Assembly (NCBI RefSeq): GCF_002906255.1
Contig: NZ_POTC01000005.1
Location: 1-64,000, forward strand
DNA length: 64,000 nt
Origin: Novacetimonas maltaceti
GTDB lineage: Bacteria; Pseudomonadota; Alphaproteobacteria; Acetobacterales; Acetobacteraceae
Direction of reading: 5' to 3'
Position numbers and translations under genes: made by a program. Under the pieces are notes generated by a model, which ran no database searches, was not told where the DNA came from, and was given only the letters and a program-made list of their open reading frames with translations. Within the stretch, counting starts at the first letter, position 1. Each line of letters begins with the position of its first letter. Shown piece by piece: positions 17,123 through 25,625 of the stretch.

Positions 17123-17626
17123 TCACCTGAGCGGCAGGATGAAACCATACGCAGGATAGACACTTTTCCCCATGCCGTGAATGGGGGCCCACCAGACCTG
17201 CACCCTTGACCAGTCATTGCGGGCCGAGACATCGATGACCGGGTCCGCCCGCCCGATGCGCCCGGGCACCCAGTTCGCCTGCTCGACCACCACCTCACGC
17301 GGGCTGCGCACGGAGCGCACGACCGCAACATGCCCGTCCGGCAGGCGGCCCGTCGCGCGCAGCACCAGCACCGCGCCCGCCTTTGGCGCATGGGTGCGTG
17401 GATACTGCCCCGACGCCTGCGCCCACCAGCTTGCCGCCGAACCGCTCAGCTTCACCCCCGTCACCTGCCGGGCATAGGGCGCGCACTGCAGCGCGCCATG
17501 CCAGTTCCCGCTCCCGCTGCCACCGCCCGCGCAGGCCGCCATGAGCGGCAGCAGCGCCATGGCCAGCACACGGGCCATGCGCCGCGCGCCCCCGCCACCC
17601 CGCGTCACGCAGATTTCATGCGCCAT
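17123..17626 (-). CDS. CHAP-domain lipoprotein, putative peptidoglycan amidase/endopeptidase
   Basis: The protein has an N-terminal RRMARVLAMALLPLMAAC segment that looks like a lipoprotein signal, followed by a CHAP (NlpC/P60-like) domain. The catalytic cysteine is probably in QCAPYAR, the histidine in DGHVAVV, and a third polar residue in EQANW. Such enzymes cut peptide bonds in peptidoglycan. GGAGGA six bases before the ATG at 17626 decides the start, which lies inside the 3' end of recX, so the two genes overlap by 22 bases and are probably coupled. Confidence 0.85.
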   Translation of the reverse strand: MAHEICVTRGGGGARRMARVLAMALLPLMAACAGGGSGSGNWHGALQCAPYARQVTGVKLSGSAASWWAQASGQYPRTHAPKAGAVLVLRATGRLPDGHVAVVRSVRSPREVVVEQANWVPGRIGRADPVIDVSARNDWSRVQVWWAPIHGMGKSVYPAYGFILPLR

Positions 17627-18309
17627 ATGCGTTCCTCCGCCTCCTGCGTGTCCATTTCCAGCGCACGACAGGCAATATCGCGCGAAAATCCCGACCGCGC
17701 CATCGCTTCCATCGCACGCCGGTCGCGCGTGGCCGCCTCCTCCGCCGTGGCGTCGGGACGGGCGAAGGGACCGGCCCGGCGCTTGCGCACGAATACAAGG
17801 GCGGCGGCCAGTTCGGTCTCGTGCGCGTCCTCGCCGCGCGCGCCCAGCGTCTCTTCCATGACCCGTGCCACCACCGCGCCATCGACGCCCCGCGCCTGCA
17901 GATGTGCGCCCACCGCCCGGCGCGACCGCCCCGCCCGCGTCAGGGAACGGGCGCGCGATTCGCTGAAGCGTGCGTCATCCACGGCGCCAAGGGCACGCAT
18001 GTCGGCAATGACGGCGGCGATGTCCGGGGCGGCGGCGGCAATATGCGATGCGACCGCCGAGGGCTCCATCCCCTCCGCCTCCGCACGGCGCCCCCAGCGC
18101 TGCATCACGCGGCCGAGCATCCGCTCCATCCCCGCGATGGTGGTGGCAAAGCGCGCGACATGGGCCAGCGCCGCCGCACGCAGCGCCGCGTGGTCCGGCG
18201 CGGGACCGGCCGGGGGCACGCGGCGCGCCTCCCGCCCGTCGCGCCGGCCACGGCGGGAGGACCTGCGCCGGGGGGGCGTGCCATCTGGTTGCGTATCAGG
18301 GTCCGTCAT
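17605..18309 (-). CDS. recX: Regulatory protein RecX
   Basis: RecX binds RecA filaments and tempers recombination. The 234-residue protein has the family's tandem three-helix pattern, with LGAVDDARFSESRARSLTRAG and AVGAHLQARGVDGAVV typical of the repeats, after a basic Arg-rich N-terminus. The start MTDPDTQPDG (18309) is chosen over a longer frame that runs into non-coding sequence. recA is not nearby. Confidence 0.88.
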   Translation of the reverse strand: MTDPDTQPDGTPPRRRSSRRGRRDGREARRVPPAGPAPDHAALRAAALAHVARFATTIAGMERMLGRVMQRWGRRAEAEGMEPSAVASHIAAAAPDIAAVIADMRALGAVDDARFSESRARSLTRAGRSRRAVGAHLQARGVDGAVVARVMEETLGARGEDAHETELAAALVFVRKRRAGPFARPDATAEEAATRDRRAMEAMARSGFSRDIACRALEMDTQEAEERIWRMKSA

Positions 18310-18611
18310 GCCCCGCACTGTGCCATATCCATGCCCCCCATGGCGACATGCAGCAGTCCGCCGTGCAGGCCATGCAATGCCGCCCCCACGCACCGGGCCG
18401 CCGGGGGATGGGCGTGCATGGTTGCATTCGCGCCATTTGGGCAATATTCTTTCCTATTCCGCACGGCATGGCATACCTGCACCGGCAGGCCCGTGACCTG
18501 CGGAAGACACCATGGAACGCGGCAAAGGCCCACCCCCTGGCGGCGTGGGCTTTTCGTGTTCCCTTCTGCAAACGCTGTTTGATCAAGCAACCGAAACCAC
18601 AAGGCAATCCC
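18310..18611. other. Intergenic region between recX and argD
   Basis: The region separates divergent genes and must hold the argD promoter. I see no coding sequence and no convincing ARG-box dyad; the AT-richer CAATATTCTTTCCTATTCC near 18440 is the best promoter candidate. Confidence 0.4.
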
Positions 18612-19814
18612 ATGATTCCCGCCCTGATGCCGACATACAATCGCGCCGACCTCGCCTTCGAGCGGGGCGAAGGCGCCTGGCTGTACACGGTGGACGGGCG
18701 ACGATTCCTCGATTTCGGGGCAGGAATCGCCACCTCCTCGCTCGGGCACAACAACCCGCACCTTGTCTCCGCCATCGCGCAGCAGGCGGCGCGGGTGATA
18801 CACGTCTCCAACCTGTACCGCATCCCGCAGGCCGAGAAGCTGGCACAGCGACTCGTTGCCGCCAGCTTTGCCGACAGCGCCTTCTTCTGCAATTCCGGCG
18901 CGGAAGCGAACGAGGGCATGATCAAGATGATCCGCCGCGCGCAGGCAAAGGGCGGCCATCCCGAACGCGTGCGCATCATCTGCTTCAACGGCGCGTTCCA
19001 TGGCCGCACGCTCGCCACGCTGGCGGCGACGGGCAATGCGAAATACCTCGACGGGTTCGGCCCGGTGGTCGAAGGGTTCGACCATGTGCCGATGAACAAC
19101 ATGAACGCCGTGCGCGCCGCCATCACGGCGGAAACCGCAGGCATCATGATCGAACCCGTGCAGGGCGAAAGCGGCATCAACCTTGCCGACCCGCGCTTCC
19201 TGCGCGAACTGCGCACCGCGTGCGATGAATACGGCCTGTTCCTTGGCATGGACGAGGTGCAGTGCGGCATGGGCCGGACGGGCAAGCTGTTCGCGCATGA
19301 ATGGTCGGGCATCGCGCCGGACGTCATGTCCACGGCCAAGGGAATCGCCGGGGGCTTCCCCATGGGCGCGATCCTTGCGGTGGAAAATGTCGCCCGCCAC
19401 CTGACACCCGGCAGCCATGGCACCACGTTCGGCGGCAACCCGCTGGCGTGCACGGCGGCGAACGCGGTGCTCGACGTCATCCTCGCCCCCGGCTTCCTTG
19501 AACAGGTGCAGGCGCGCGGCGCGCTGCTGTCGAAAGAGTTCGACAGGCTTGTCGCCGAATATCCCGACATCTTCGCCAGCCATCGCGGCATCGGCCTGAT
19601 GATCGGCCTGCAATGCACGGCCCCCGTGGGCGTGGTGCAGGATGCCGCGATGCACGAAGGCCTGCTCAGCGTCACGGCGGGCGGCAATGTCCTGCGCCTT
19701 GTGCCGCCGCTTACGATTACCGAGGCCGACTGCCGCACGGCGGGCGAGATGCTGTCGCGCGCGGCGCAGCGTGCACGCGCCCACATGGCCGCAGCAGCGG
19801 AGACCGTGGCATGA
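18612..19814 (+). CDS. argD: Acetylornithine aminotransferase
   Basis: This class III PLP aminotransferase converts N-acetylglutamate semialdehyde to acetylornithine in arginine synthesis (it may also act on succinyl-DAP). The PLP lysine is in STAKGIAGGFPMGA; NSGAEANEG and GESGIN are the cofactor and substrate loops. The start MIPALMPTYN has AAGG upstream; the open frame extends further upstream but without homology. It overlaps argF by 4 bases. Confidence 0.95.
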   Translation: MIPALMPTYNRADLAFERGEGAWLYTVDGRRFLDFGAGIATSSLGHNNPHLVSAIAQQAARVIHVSNLYRIPQAEKLAQRLVAASFADSAFFCNSGAEANEGMIKMIRRAQAKGGHPERVRIICFNGAFHGRTLATLAATGNAKYLDGFGPVVEGFDHVPMNNMNAVRAAITAETAGIMIEPVQGESGINLADPRFLRELRTACDEYGLFLGMDEVQCGMGRTGKLFAHEWSGIAPDVMSTAKGIAGGFPMGAILAVENVARHLTPGSHGTTFGGNPLACTAANAVLDVILAPGFLEQVQARGALLSKEFDRLVAEYPDIFASHRGIGLMIGLQCTAPVGVVQDAAMHEGLLSVTAGGNVLRLVPPLTITEADCRTAGEMLSRAAQRARAHMAAAAETVA

Positions 19815-20800
19815 ACGCGCTGTCGACCAACGCCCCGAACCGCGCGCAGCCGCGCCATTTCCTTGACCTGAAGGACCTCGACGCCGCGACCCTGCGCGCG
19901 ATCCTCGACGTGGCGGCGGGCATCAAGCGCATGCAGCATGGCCGCGCGCGGCCGCTGCACCCGCGCCTGCCGCTGCGTGGGCGGATGCTTGGGCTGATGC
20001 TGTCCAAGCCGTCCACGCGCACCCGCGTCTCGTTCGAGGTCGGGATGCGCCAGTTGGGCGGCGACGTGATCCTGCTCTCCCCCAGCGACATGCAGCTGGG
20101 CCGGGGCGAGACCATTGCCGATACCGCGCGCGTGCTGTCACGCTTTGTCGATGCGATGGTGCTGCGCACGGGCAAGACGCAGAACCTGCGCGAACTGGCG
20201 AAATGGAGCAGCGTGCCCGTCATCAACGGCCTGACGCCGGATTCGCACCCGGTGCAGATCCTGGCCGACATCATGACGTTCGAGGAACATCGCGGCCCGA
20301 TCCGTGGCCGGACGCTGGCATGGGTGGGGGATGGCAACAATGTCGCCACCTCCTTCATCGAGGCCGCGGCCCTGTTCGGCTTTCGCCTGCGCCTTGCGAC
20401 ACCGCCGACGCACATGCCCGACGCGCGCGCGGTGGAATGGGCGCGCGCGCATGGCGGCGACATCACGGTGGGCACCGACGCGGCGCAGGCCGTCGCCGGG
20501 GCGGACGCGGTCATTACCGACACATGGGTCAGCATGTCCGACAATGCGTCGGAAAAGCGCGCGCATGCGTTCGAGCCGTATCGCGTGGATGCGGCCCTGA
20601 TGGCGCACGCGGCCCCCGATGCCCTTTTCCTGCACTGCCTGCCTGCCCATATAGGCGAGGAAGTGACCGCCGACGTGTTCGAAGGCCCGCATTCCGTGGT
20701 CTTTGACGAAGCGGAGAACCGCCTGCACGCACAGAAGGGCCTGCTGGTCTGGGCCCTGTGTGGCGATGACTGGCAGAGCTTTGGAAAGGAAACCGCCTGA
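19811..20800 (+). CDS. argF: Ornithine carbamoyltransferase
   Basis: ArgF joins carbamoyl phosphate to ornithine to give citrulline. The carbamoyl-phosphate motif SKPSTRTRVSFEVG and the ornithine motif FLHCLPAHIGEEV are intact, and the 329-residue length is normal. The start codon overlaps the argD stop as ATGA, so the pair is translationally coupled. Confidence 0.96.
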   Translation: MNALSTNAPNRAQPRHFLDLKDLDAATLRAILDVAAGIKRMQHGRARPLHPRLPLRGRMLGLMLSKPSTRTRVSFEVGMRQLGGDVILLSPSDMQLGRGETIADTARVLSRFVDAMVLRTGKTQNLRELAKWSSVPVINGLTPDSHPVQILADIMTFEEHRGPIRGRTLAWVGDGNNVATSFIEAAALFGFRLRLATPPTHMPDARAVEWARAHGGDITVGTDAAQAVAGADAVITDTWVSMSDNASEKRAHAFEPYRVDAALMAHAAPDALFLHCLPAHIGEEVTADVFEGPHSVVFDEAENRLHAQKGLLVWALCGDDWQSFGKETA

Positions 20801-20801
20801 C

Positions 20802-21122
20802 ATGACCGGCCCCGCAGAACAGCCCACCCTGCCCAGCACGACCGAAGAGGCCGCAAGCGTCCCGGGATGGGTGGAAAAAAGCGTCAACGACATCTTTGCC
20901 GCCCTGCCGGGGCAGGGCGCGCGGCTCGACACGCTGCGCGACGCCTATCTCGACTGCCTTGCGGGCGCGGGACGTGGGGAAGATATCGACACGGAGCACG
21001 ACAACTGCCGCCAGGCGCTGCTTGACCAGGTGGTGGAAGGCAAGCTGCTCGACACGGCGACGACACAGGCGCTGACCCAGCAGCTCGAGGCGCTGGAAGC
21101 GGACATTACCGCCAACCTGTAA
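20802..21122 (+). CDS. Small protein of unknown function downstream of argF
   Basis: The 106-residue acidic protein (MTGPAEQPTLPST...) starts 1 base after the argF stop, with GGAAAGGA upstream, so it belongs to the arg transcript. It looks mostly helical (LLDQVVEGKLLDTATTQALTQQLEALEADI) and soluble, with two cysteines and no recognised motif. Its place between argF and hslO suggests a coupled accessory role, but no function can be named. Confidence 0.7.
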   Translation: MTGPAEQPTLPSTTEEAASVPGWVEKSVNDIFAALPGQGARLDTLRDAYLDCLAGAGRGEDIDTEHDNCRQALLDQVVEGKLLDTATTQALTQQLEALEADITANL

Positions 21123-21209
21123 GACGGCGCGGCAGGGCGGCCTCCCCACGCTGCCCTGCCTGCGCTGCCCTCCTCCCGCCCCATCCCGCCTGCCGAGACC
21201 CGATTCCAT

Positions 21210-22163
21210 ATGATTGATACCCCCGCCTTCCTCGACACCAACCGTCCCGACACTCCCAACCTCGTGGTGGACCAGGGCGTCGTGCCCTTCTACCTCGCCA
21301 GCCGCCCGGTGCGCGGTCGCCTCGTGCGGCCCGGCGTGCTGACCGACACGCTGCTGACGCGCCATGACAATCCCGACGTGGTGCTGCGCCTCGCGGGGGA
21401 GGCACTGGCGCTGGTCGCGGGGCTTGCCTCCGCGCTGAAGTTCAAGGGATCGTTCTCGCTACAGGCAAAGGGTGACGGGCCGGTGACGCTGCTGGTGGCG
21501 GACTGCACCGATGCGGGCGCGCTGCGTTTCCATGTCCGCTCCGATGACGAGAAGGTCGCCGCCCTCCTGCGTGAGCATCCCGAACCCACGGCGGCGCAGC
21601 TGCTGGGCGCGGGCTACCTTGCCTTCAGCGTGGACCAGGGTCCGGATACCGAAATTCACCAGGGCATCGTGGAGATCAGGGGCGAGAGCCTGTCGGACAT
21701 GGCCGCGCATTATTTCACCACCAGCGAGCAGCATGCCTGCTGGGTGCGGCTGTACTGCCACAAGGGCGAGGAAGGCTGGCGCGCCGGGGCGCTGATCCTT
21801 GAGCGCATCGCGACCGAGGGGGGCCATGTCTCCGACAGCGCGCCGGAGGATGGCGACGATGCGTGGGAGACGGCGACGACGCTGGCCGCCACCCTGACGC
21901 AAGCGGAGATCCTTGACGACAGCCTGTCGTCGGAGACCCTGCTCTATCGCCTGTTCCACAGCGAGGACCCGTGCATTGGCCAGCCCCGCGCGCTGGCGTT
22001 CGGCTGCCGGTGCAGCCGCGCGCGCCTTGCCGGCATCCTGGAGACGTTCCCGACCGACGACCTTGACCACATGGCCGAGGACGGGACGATCACCATGAAC
22101 TGCTCCTTTTGCAACCATGCCTTCCACTTCCAGCGCGACGAGGTCGGCCGCGCCGCCGGATAG
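21210..22163 (+). CDS. hslO: Redox-regulated chaperone Hsp33
   Basis: Hsp33 holds unfolding proteins under oxidative stress. Its C-terminal redox switch is visible as FGCRCS and NCSFC, four zinc-binding cysteines that form disulfides on oxidation. The N-terminal substrate-binding domain has the usual GRLVRPG and ALKFKGSFSLQ segments. The length (317 residues) is normal. It follows the arginine genes on the same strand with an 87-base gap. Confidence 0.93.
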   Translation: MIDTPAFLDTNRPDTPNLVVDQGVVPFYLASRPVRGRLVRPGVLTDTLLTRHDNPDVVLRLAGEALALVAGLASALKFKGSFSLQAKGDGPVTLLVADCTDAGALRFHVRSDDEKVAALLREHPEPTAAQLLGAGYLAFSVDQGPDTEIHQGIVEIRGESLSDMAAHYFTTSEQHACWVRLYCHKGEEGWRAGALILERIATEGGHVSDSAPEDGDDAWETATTLAATLTQAEILDDSLSSETLLYRLFHSEDPCIGQPRALAFGCRCSRARLAGILETFPTDDLDHMAEDGTITMNCSFCNHAFHFQRDEVGRAAG

Positions 22164-22293
22164 GGAACGGCCCTGCGCCATCATCGCGCTGTCGCGCGGG
22201 CGGCGTGATGTGGCATGGTAGATGACGTTTCAACATGACAGTCGCGCGTCCGTGCCAGAACCGGACGCCAGAGCTTTTCCGGGAAATCCGTTC

Positions 22294-23178
22294 ATGCATC
22301 CGCACCTGCCCCTTCCCCGCATGTCCCGCGCCACCCGGCCCGCACGCATGCTGCGCCTCTGCGCGCTTGGCCTGCCGCTCGTCATGCTGGGCGCATGCCA
22401 CAGCGACCAGCAGCAGCCCACCATGACCTTTGCACAGCCCAACTACAGCAGCCTTGCGCCGCTGCCGCTGAATGTCGCCAGCATTTCCATCGTGGACCGG
22501 GGACAGCCCGGGATCGTGCCCGGCGACCTGTCGAGCCGCGCGCCCACGCCGCCGGACCAGGCGCTCAAGCAGATGGCGCATGACCGGCTGATCGCATCGG
22601 GCACCGGCGGGCATGGCGTCTTCACCATCGACCGTGCCTCCATCCTGCATGAACCGGGCGGCATCCTTGACGGGCAGATGAACGTCCACCTCGACGTCGT
22701 GTCCGCCGATGGCCTGCGCAAGGGATATGCCGTGGCGCAGGTCACGCGCTCCTACGACCCGAAGGCGCGGCAGGATGGCAATACCGATACGGCGGCGAAC
22801 CTGTATGACCTGGTCAACCAGATGATGCAGGACATGAACCGGGAACTGGAAACGCAGATCCGCACCAACCTTGGCAACTGGCTGACGACCGCGCCGGTCG
22901 CGGGGGCCGTGGCGGAACAGTCGCTTGATGGCACGTCCACGGCCGCCCCGGCACAGACCGTCACCATGCCGATGCCCAACACGACGTCGGAGTCGAACGC
23001 TCCGGCCACAACCACGACACCGGCCACCCCGGCCGCCACCCACGCGAATGAAGGGCCTGACCCGATTTTCCCCGAAGGCTATTCCTCCGACACGGCCACC
23101 ACCACCACGAAACCGGCGCGCCAGCTGTCCCCCAAGCCGGGATACCTGACGCTGCCAGCAGGCAGTAGCGCCAACTGA
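22294..23178 (+). CDS. Lipoprotein of unknown function
   Basis: The signal LRLCALGLPLVMLGAC ends in a lipobox, so the protein is membrane-anchored. The mature domain has a conserved-looking core (MAHDRLIASGTGGHGVFTID and LDVVSADGLRKGYAVAQVTRS) and then a long Thr/Pro/Ala-rich low-complexity tail. I give the start MHPHLPLP at 22294; a later ATG closer to the signal core is possible. The family is not recognised. Confidence 0.75.
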   Translation: MHPHLPLPRMSRATRPARMLRLCALGLPLVMLGACHSDQQQPTMTFAQPNYSSLAPLPLNVASISIVDRGQPGIVPGDLSSRAPTPPDQALKQMAHDRLIASGTGGHGVFTIDRASILHEPGGILDGQMNVHLDVVSADGLRKGYAVAQVTRSYDPKARQDGNTDTAANLYDLVNQMMQDMNRELETQIRTNLGNWLTTAPVAGAVAEQSLDGTSTAAPAQTVTMPMPNTTSESNAPATTTTPATPAATHANEGPDPIFPEGYSSDTATTTTKPARQLSPKPGYLTLPAGSSAN

Positions 23179-23213
23179 CGATCAGAATCCATCTCATAAA
23201 ATACTGAAAAATA

Positions 23214-23289
23214 ATAAAAATTTTTGGTGAAGCTTTTTTAAAAGCTTCAAAAGCGGCGCCTTTTTGAAAAAAGGCGCCCCCCAAAAACG
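23214..23289 (+). repeat. Three-stem intergenic repeat, copy 2
   Basis: TTTTTGGTGAAGCTTTTTTAAAAGCTTC is followed by GGCGCCTTTTTGAAAAAAGGCGCC and CCCAAAAACG. The second hairpin has GGCGCC where other copies have CCGCC, with the matching change on the other arm, so the stem is kept. It lies between convergent genes. Confidence 0.88.
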
Positions 23290-23305
23290 TCCATCCGTTC
23301 TTCTC

Positions 23306-23339
23306 AAAGGCGGGCAGGGATATTTCCCCGCCCGCCTTT
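23306..23339. terminator. Rho-independent terminator
   Basis: AAAGGCGGGC (23306-23315) pairs with GCCCGCCTTT (23330-23339). It abuts the stop of the minus-strand DsbD gene and, being symmetric, can also stop transcription from the lipoprotein gene. Confidence 0.75.
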
Positions 23340-23341
23340 CC

Positions 23342-25468
23342 TTATTGCGCGCCGATCGTATGCAGGACCAGGCCGGGGGTCAGCACCTGCGGCAGGACGA
23401 CGCCGTCGCCATGGGCGGGGTAATAGACATAAAGCGGCACCCCATCGCGGCCATGATCGCGCAGGAAGGCGGTAATCGCCGCGTCCCGACCGGTCCAGTC
23501 CCCCTTCATGTAGACCACGCCCTGCCGGGCGAAGGCGTCGCGCACCCGCTGCGGTGACAGGGCGACGCGTTCGTTCACAAGGCAGGAGATGCACCACGCC
23601 GCCGTCATGTCGATGAAGACGGGCTTTCCCTGCGCACGCAGCGTATCCAGTCGCGCCTGCGAAAAGGCCTCGCTCCCATCACCCGGTGGCGGGGTGGCGC
23701 CCGCGCCCTGCGGGGCCAGCGCGGGGGGCACCATCGTGACGGCCCCCACCGCGAAGGCCACGGCCAGCAGCGCCCCGCCCCGGCAGGACAGGACCAGGCC
23801 GTCGCGCCAGCCGCGACCGGCCATCACCATGTCCTGCGCCTTGCGCACCAGCCACGCGGCAAGGGCGACCAGCACCAGCCCCCCCGCCAGCAGCGGCACC
23901 GCAACCTGACCGCCCTGCAATGTCGCGACCCATGCCAGCCAGACACATGTCGCCAGCATGGGAAAGGCCAGCGCCTGGCGCATGATTTCCATCCACGCCC
24001 CCGGCCGGGGCAGCACCCGCACCAGTCCCGGCACCGACGCCAGCAGCAGGTAGGGCGCGGCCAGCCCCAGTCCCATGGCGACGAAGATCGCGATCCCCGC
24101 CACGGGGGAAGCCGACAGCGCACCCGCAATGGCCGCCCCCATGAACGGCGCGGTGCATGGCGTCGCCACCACGACCGCCAGCACCCCGGTCAGGACATCG
24201 CCCAGATGCCCCGACAGCCGTCCCGCACCGCCAAGCGCCGCGATTCCCGTCCCGAAGGAAAAGACCCCCAGCAGGTTGAGCGCAATGGCGAACAGCAGCC
24301 AGCACATCAGCATGACGAAGGTGACCGACTGGAACTGGAATCCCCATCCCACCGTATCCCCCGCCATGCGCAGCCCCACGATCAGCGCGCCCAGCGCGAC
24401 GAAGGCCGCGACGATCCCCGCCGCATACAGCGCCGCCCCCAGCAGGGCCGCGCGCCGTTCCCCGCGCGCCATGCGTTCAAGCGACAGGACCTTCATCGCC
24501 AGCACCGGAAAGACGCAGGGCATCAGGTTCAGGATCATCCCCCCCGCGAACGCCAGCGCCAGCAGCCGCGCCAGCCATGCCACGCCGCCGCCGCGCGCCG
24601 CCATCATCGCGGGCGGGCCACCGGGCCGCGCGGTGACCGCCAGCGCCTGTTCACGTCCCGAAACGTCACGGATCACCACGATACCGGACAGCGGCGCGTC
24701 CCTGTGGAACCCGTCCGCCGTCTTCAGGCCCAACTGCAGCAGGCCGTCACGCACATGCAGCACCTGCGGCGCGTCATGGTCGACCTGTCCCGGCTGTTCG
24801 GGCATGAACCACGCATCGCGGACCATCGCGGGCGACAGCCCCTCCCCCGACAGCGAAAGCGTGCCGTCCGGCGCGATCGCCGCCGCAAAGGGCGAGGCCA
24901 CGGGACGCTGCGCCGCCGCACGCGCGAACAGCGGGGCCTGCGGCGAGGGATAAAGCGGCGCGCGCGGCAGGGCCATGGTGAACTGCGCATGTTCGGGCAC
25001 GCACACCGTGGCGCAGACCAGCCAGTCGGCCGTGGCCTCCACCACCATGTCGGCCCCTTCCTTCGCCTCCTGCGGCTGCAGGCGCACCGGCAGCACGACA
25101 TCCCCGGTATAGGCATATGACATCAGCGGCCCATCACGCAGCCGCTGCGGGACGGGCCATTCGATGGGTCCGCCCTCCCCCACCGCGCCGCCGGACGCAT
25201 GCACCGCCAGCGTCACCGCCTCCCCCGCGTCACCGGGGTTGAGCCAGTAGGTATGCCAGCCGGGGGCAAGCTGCAGGCGCAGGCCGAAATGCATGTCCTG
25301 CCCCGGCATGAAGCTGTCACTGTCGCTCAGCAGCGTCGCGGTGCCATGCGCGGTCGTGACCGGCGTGCTCTGCGCCGCATGTCCCGCACGGGGCAGCACG
25401 GGACCAAGGCAGGCCAGGGCGCACAGGACGGACAGGAACAGGACGGACGGTAAGCGCAGGATTGCCAA
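23342..25468 (-). CDS. dsbD: Thiol:disulfide interchange protein (DsbD/ScsB family)
   Basis: DsbD-type proteins carry electrons from cytoplasmic thioredoxin across the inner membrane to periplasmic reductases. Order: signal peptide, N-terminal domain with a CATVC pair, eight-helix membrane domain with the redox cysteines in NLMPCVFP and VATPCTAPF, and a C-terminal thioredoxin domain with AAWCISC. A TTG start at 25468, with GGAG 9 bases upstream, gives a perfect signal peptide (LAILRLPSVLFLSVLCALA...); ATG starts further upstream add non-signal sequence. The large N-terminal domain resembles ScsB. Confidence 0.9.
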   Translation of the reverse strand: MAILRLPSVLFLSVLCALACLGPVLPRAGHAAQSTPVTTAHGTATLLSDSDSFMPGQDMHFGLRLQLAPGWHTYWLNPGDAGEAVTLAVHASGGAVGEGGPIEWPVPQRLRDGPLMSYAYTGDVVLPVRLQPQEAKEGADMVVEATADWLVCATVCVPEHAQFTMALPRAPLYPSPQAPLFARAAAQRPVASPFAAAIAPDGTLSLSGEGLSPAMVRDAWFMPEQPGQVDHDAPQVLHVRDGLLQLGLKTADGFHRDAPLSGIVVIRDVSGREQALAVTARPGGPPAMMAARGGGVAWLARLLALAFAGGMILNLMPCVFPVLAMKVLSLERMARGERRAALLGAALYAAGIVAAFVALGALIVGLRMAGDTVGWGFQFQSVTFVMLMCWLLFAIALNLLGVFSFGTGIAALGGAGRLSGHLGDVLTGVLAVVVATPCTAPFMGAAIAGALSASPVAGIAIFVAMGLGLAAPYLLLASVPGLVRVLPRPGAWMEIMRQALAFPMLATCVWLAWVATLQGGQVAVPLLAGGLVLVALAAWLVRKAQDMVMAGRGWRDGLVLSCRGGALLAVAFAVGAVTMVPPALAPQGAGATPPPGDGSEAFSQARLDTLRAQGKPVFIDMTAAWCISCLVNERVALSPQRVRDAFARQGVVYMKGDWTGRDAAITAFLRDHGRDGVPLYVYYPAHGDGVVLPQVLTPGLVLHTIGAQ

Positions 25469-25625
25469 GCAGGGATACTCCGTCAGCAGGGGGTCGGGAC
25501 CATCATAGAACGCGCGAATTATAATCAGGATGATAATCCTGTCTTCATGGGCTTTTCGCGCCATGCCCCCGCCGGTGGCGGTCAGCCATTGCCGGGCGGG
25601 GGGCACGCACGCCATAAAGCATGCC

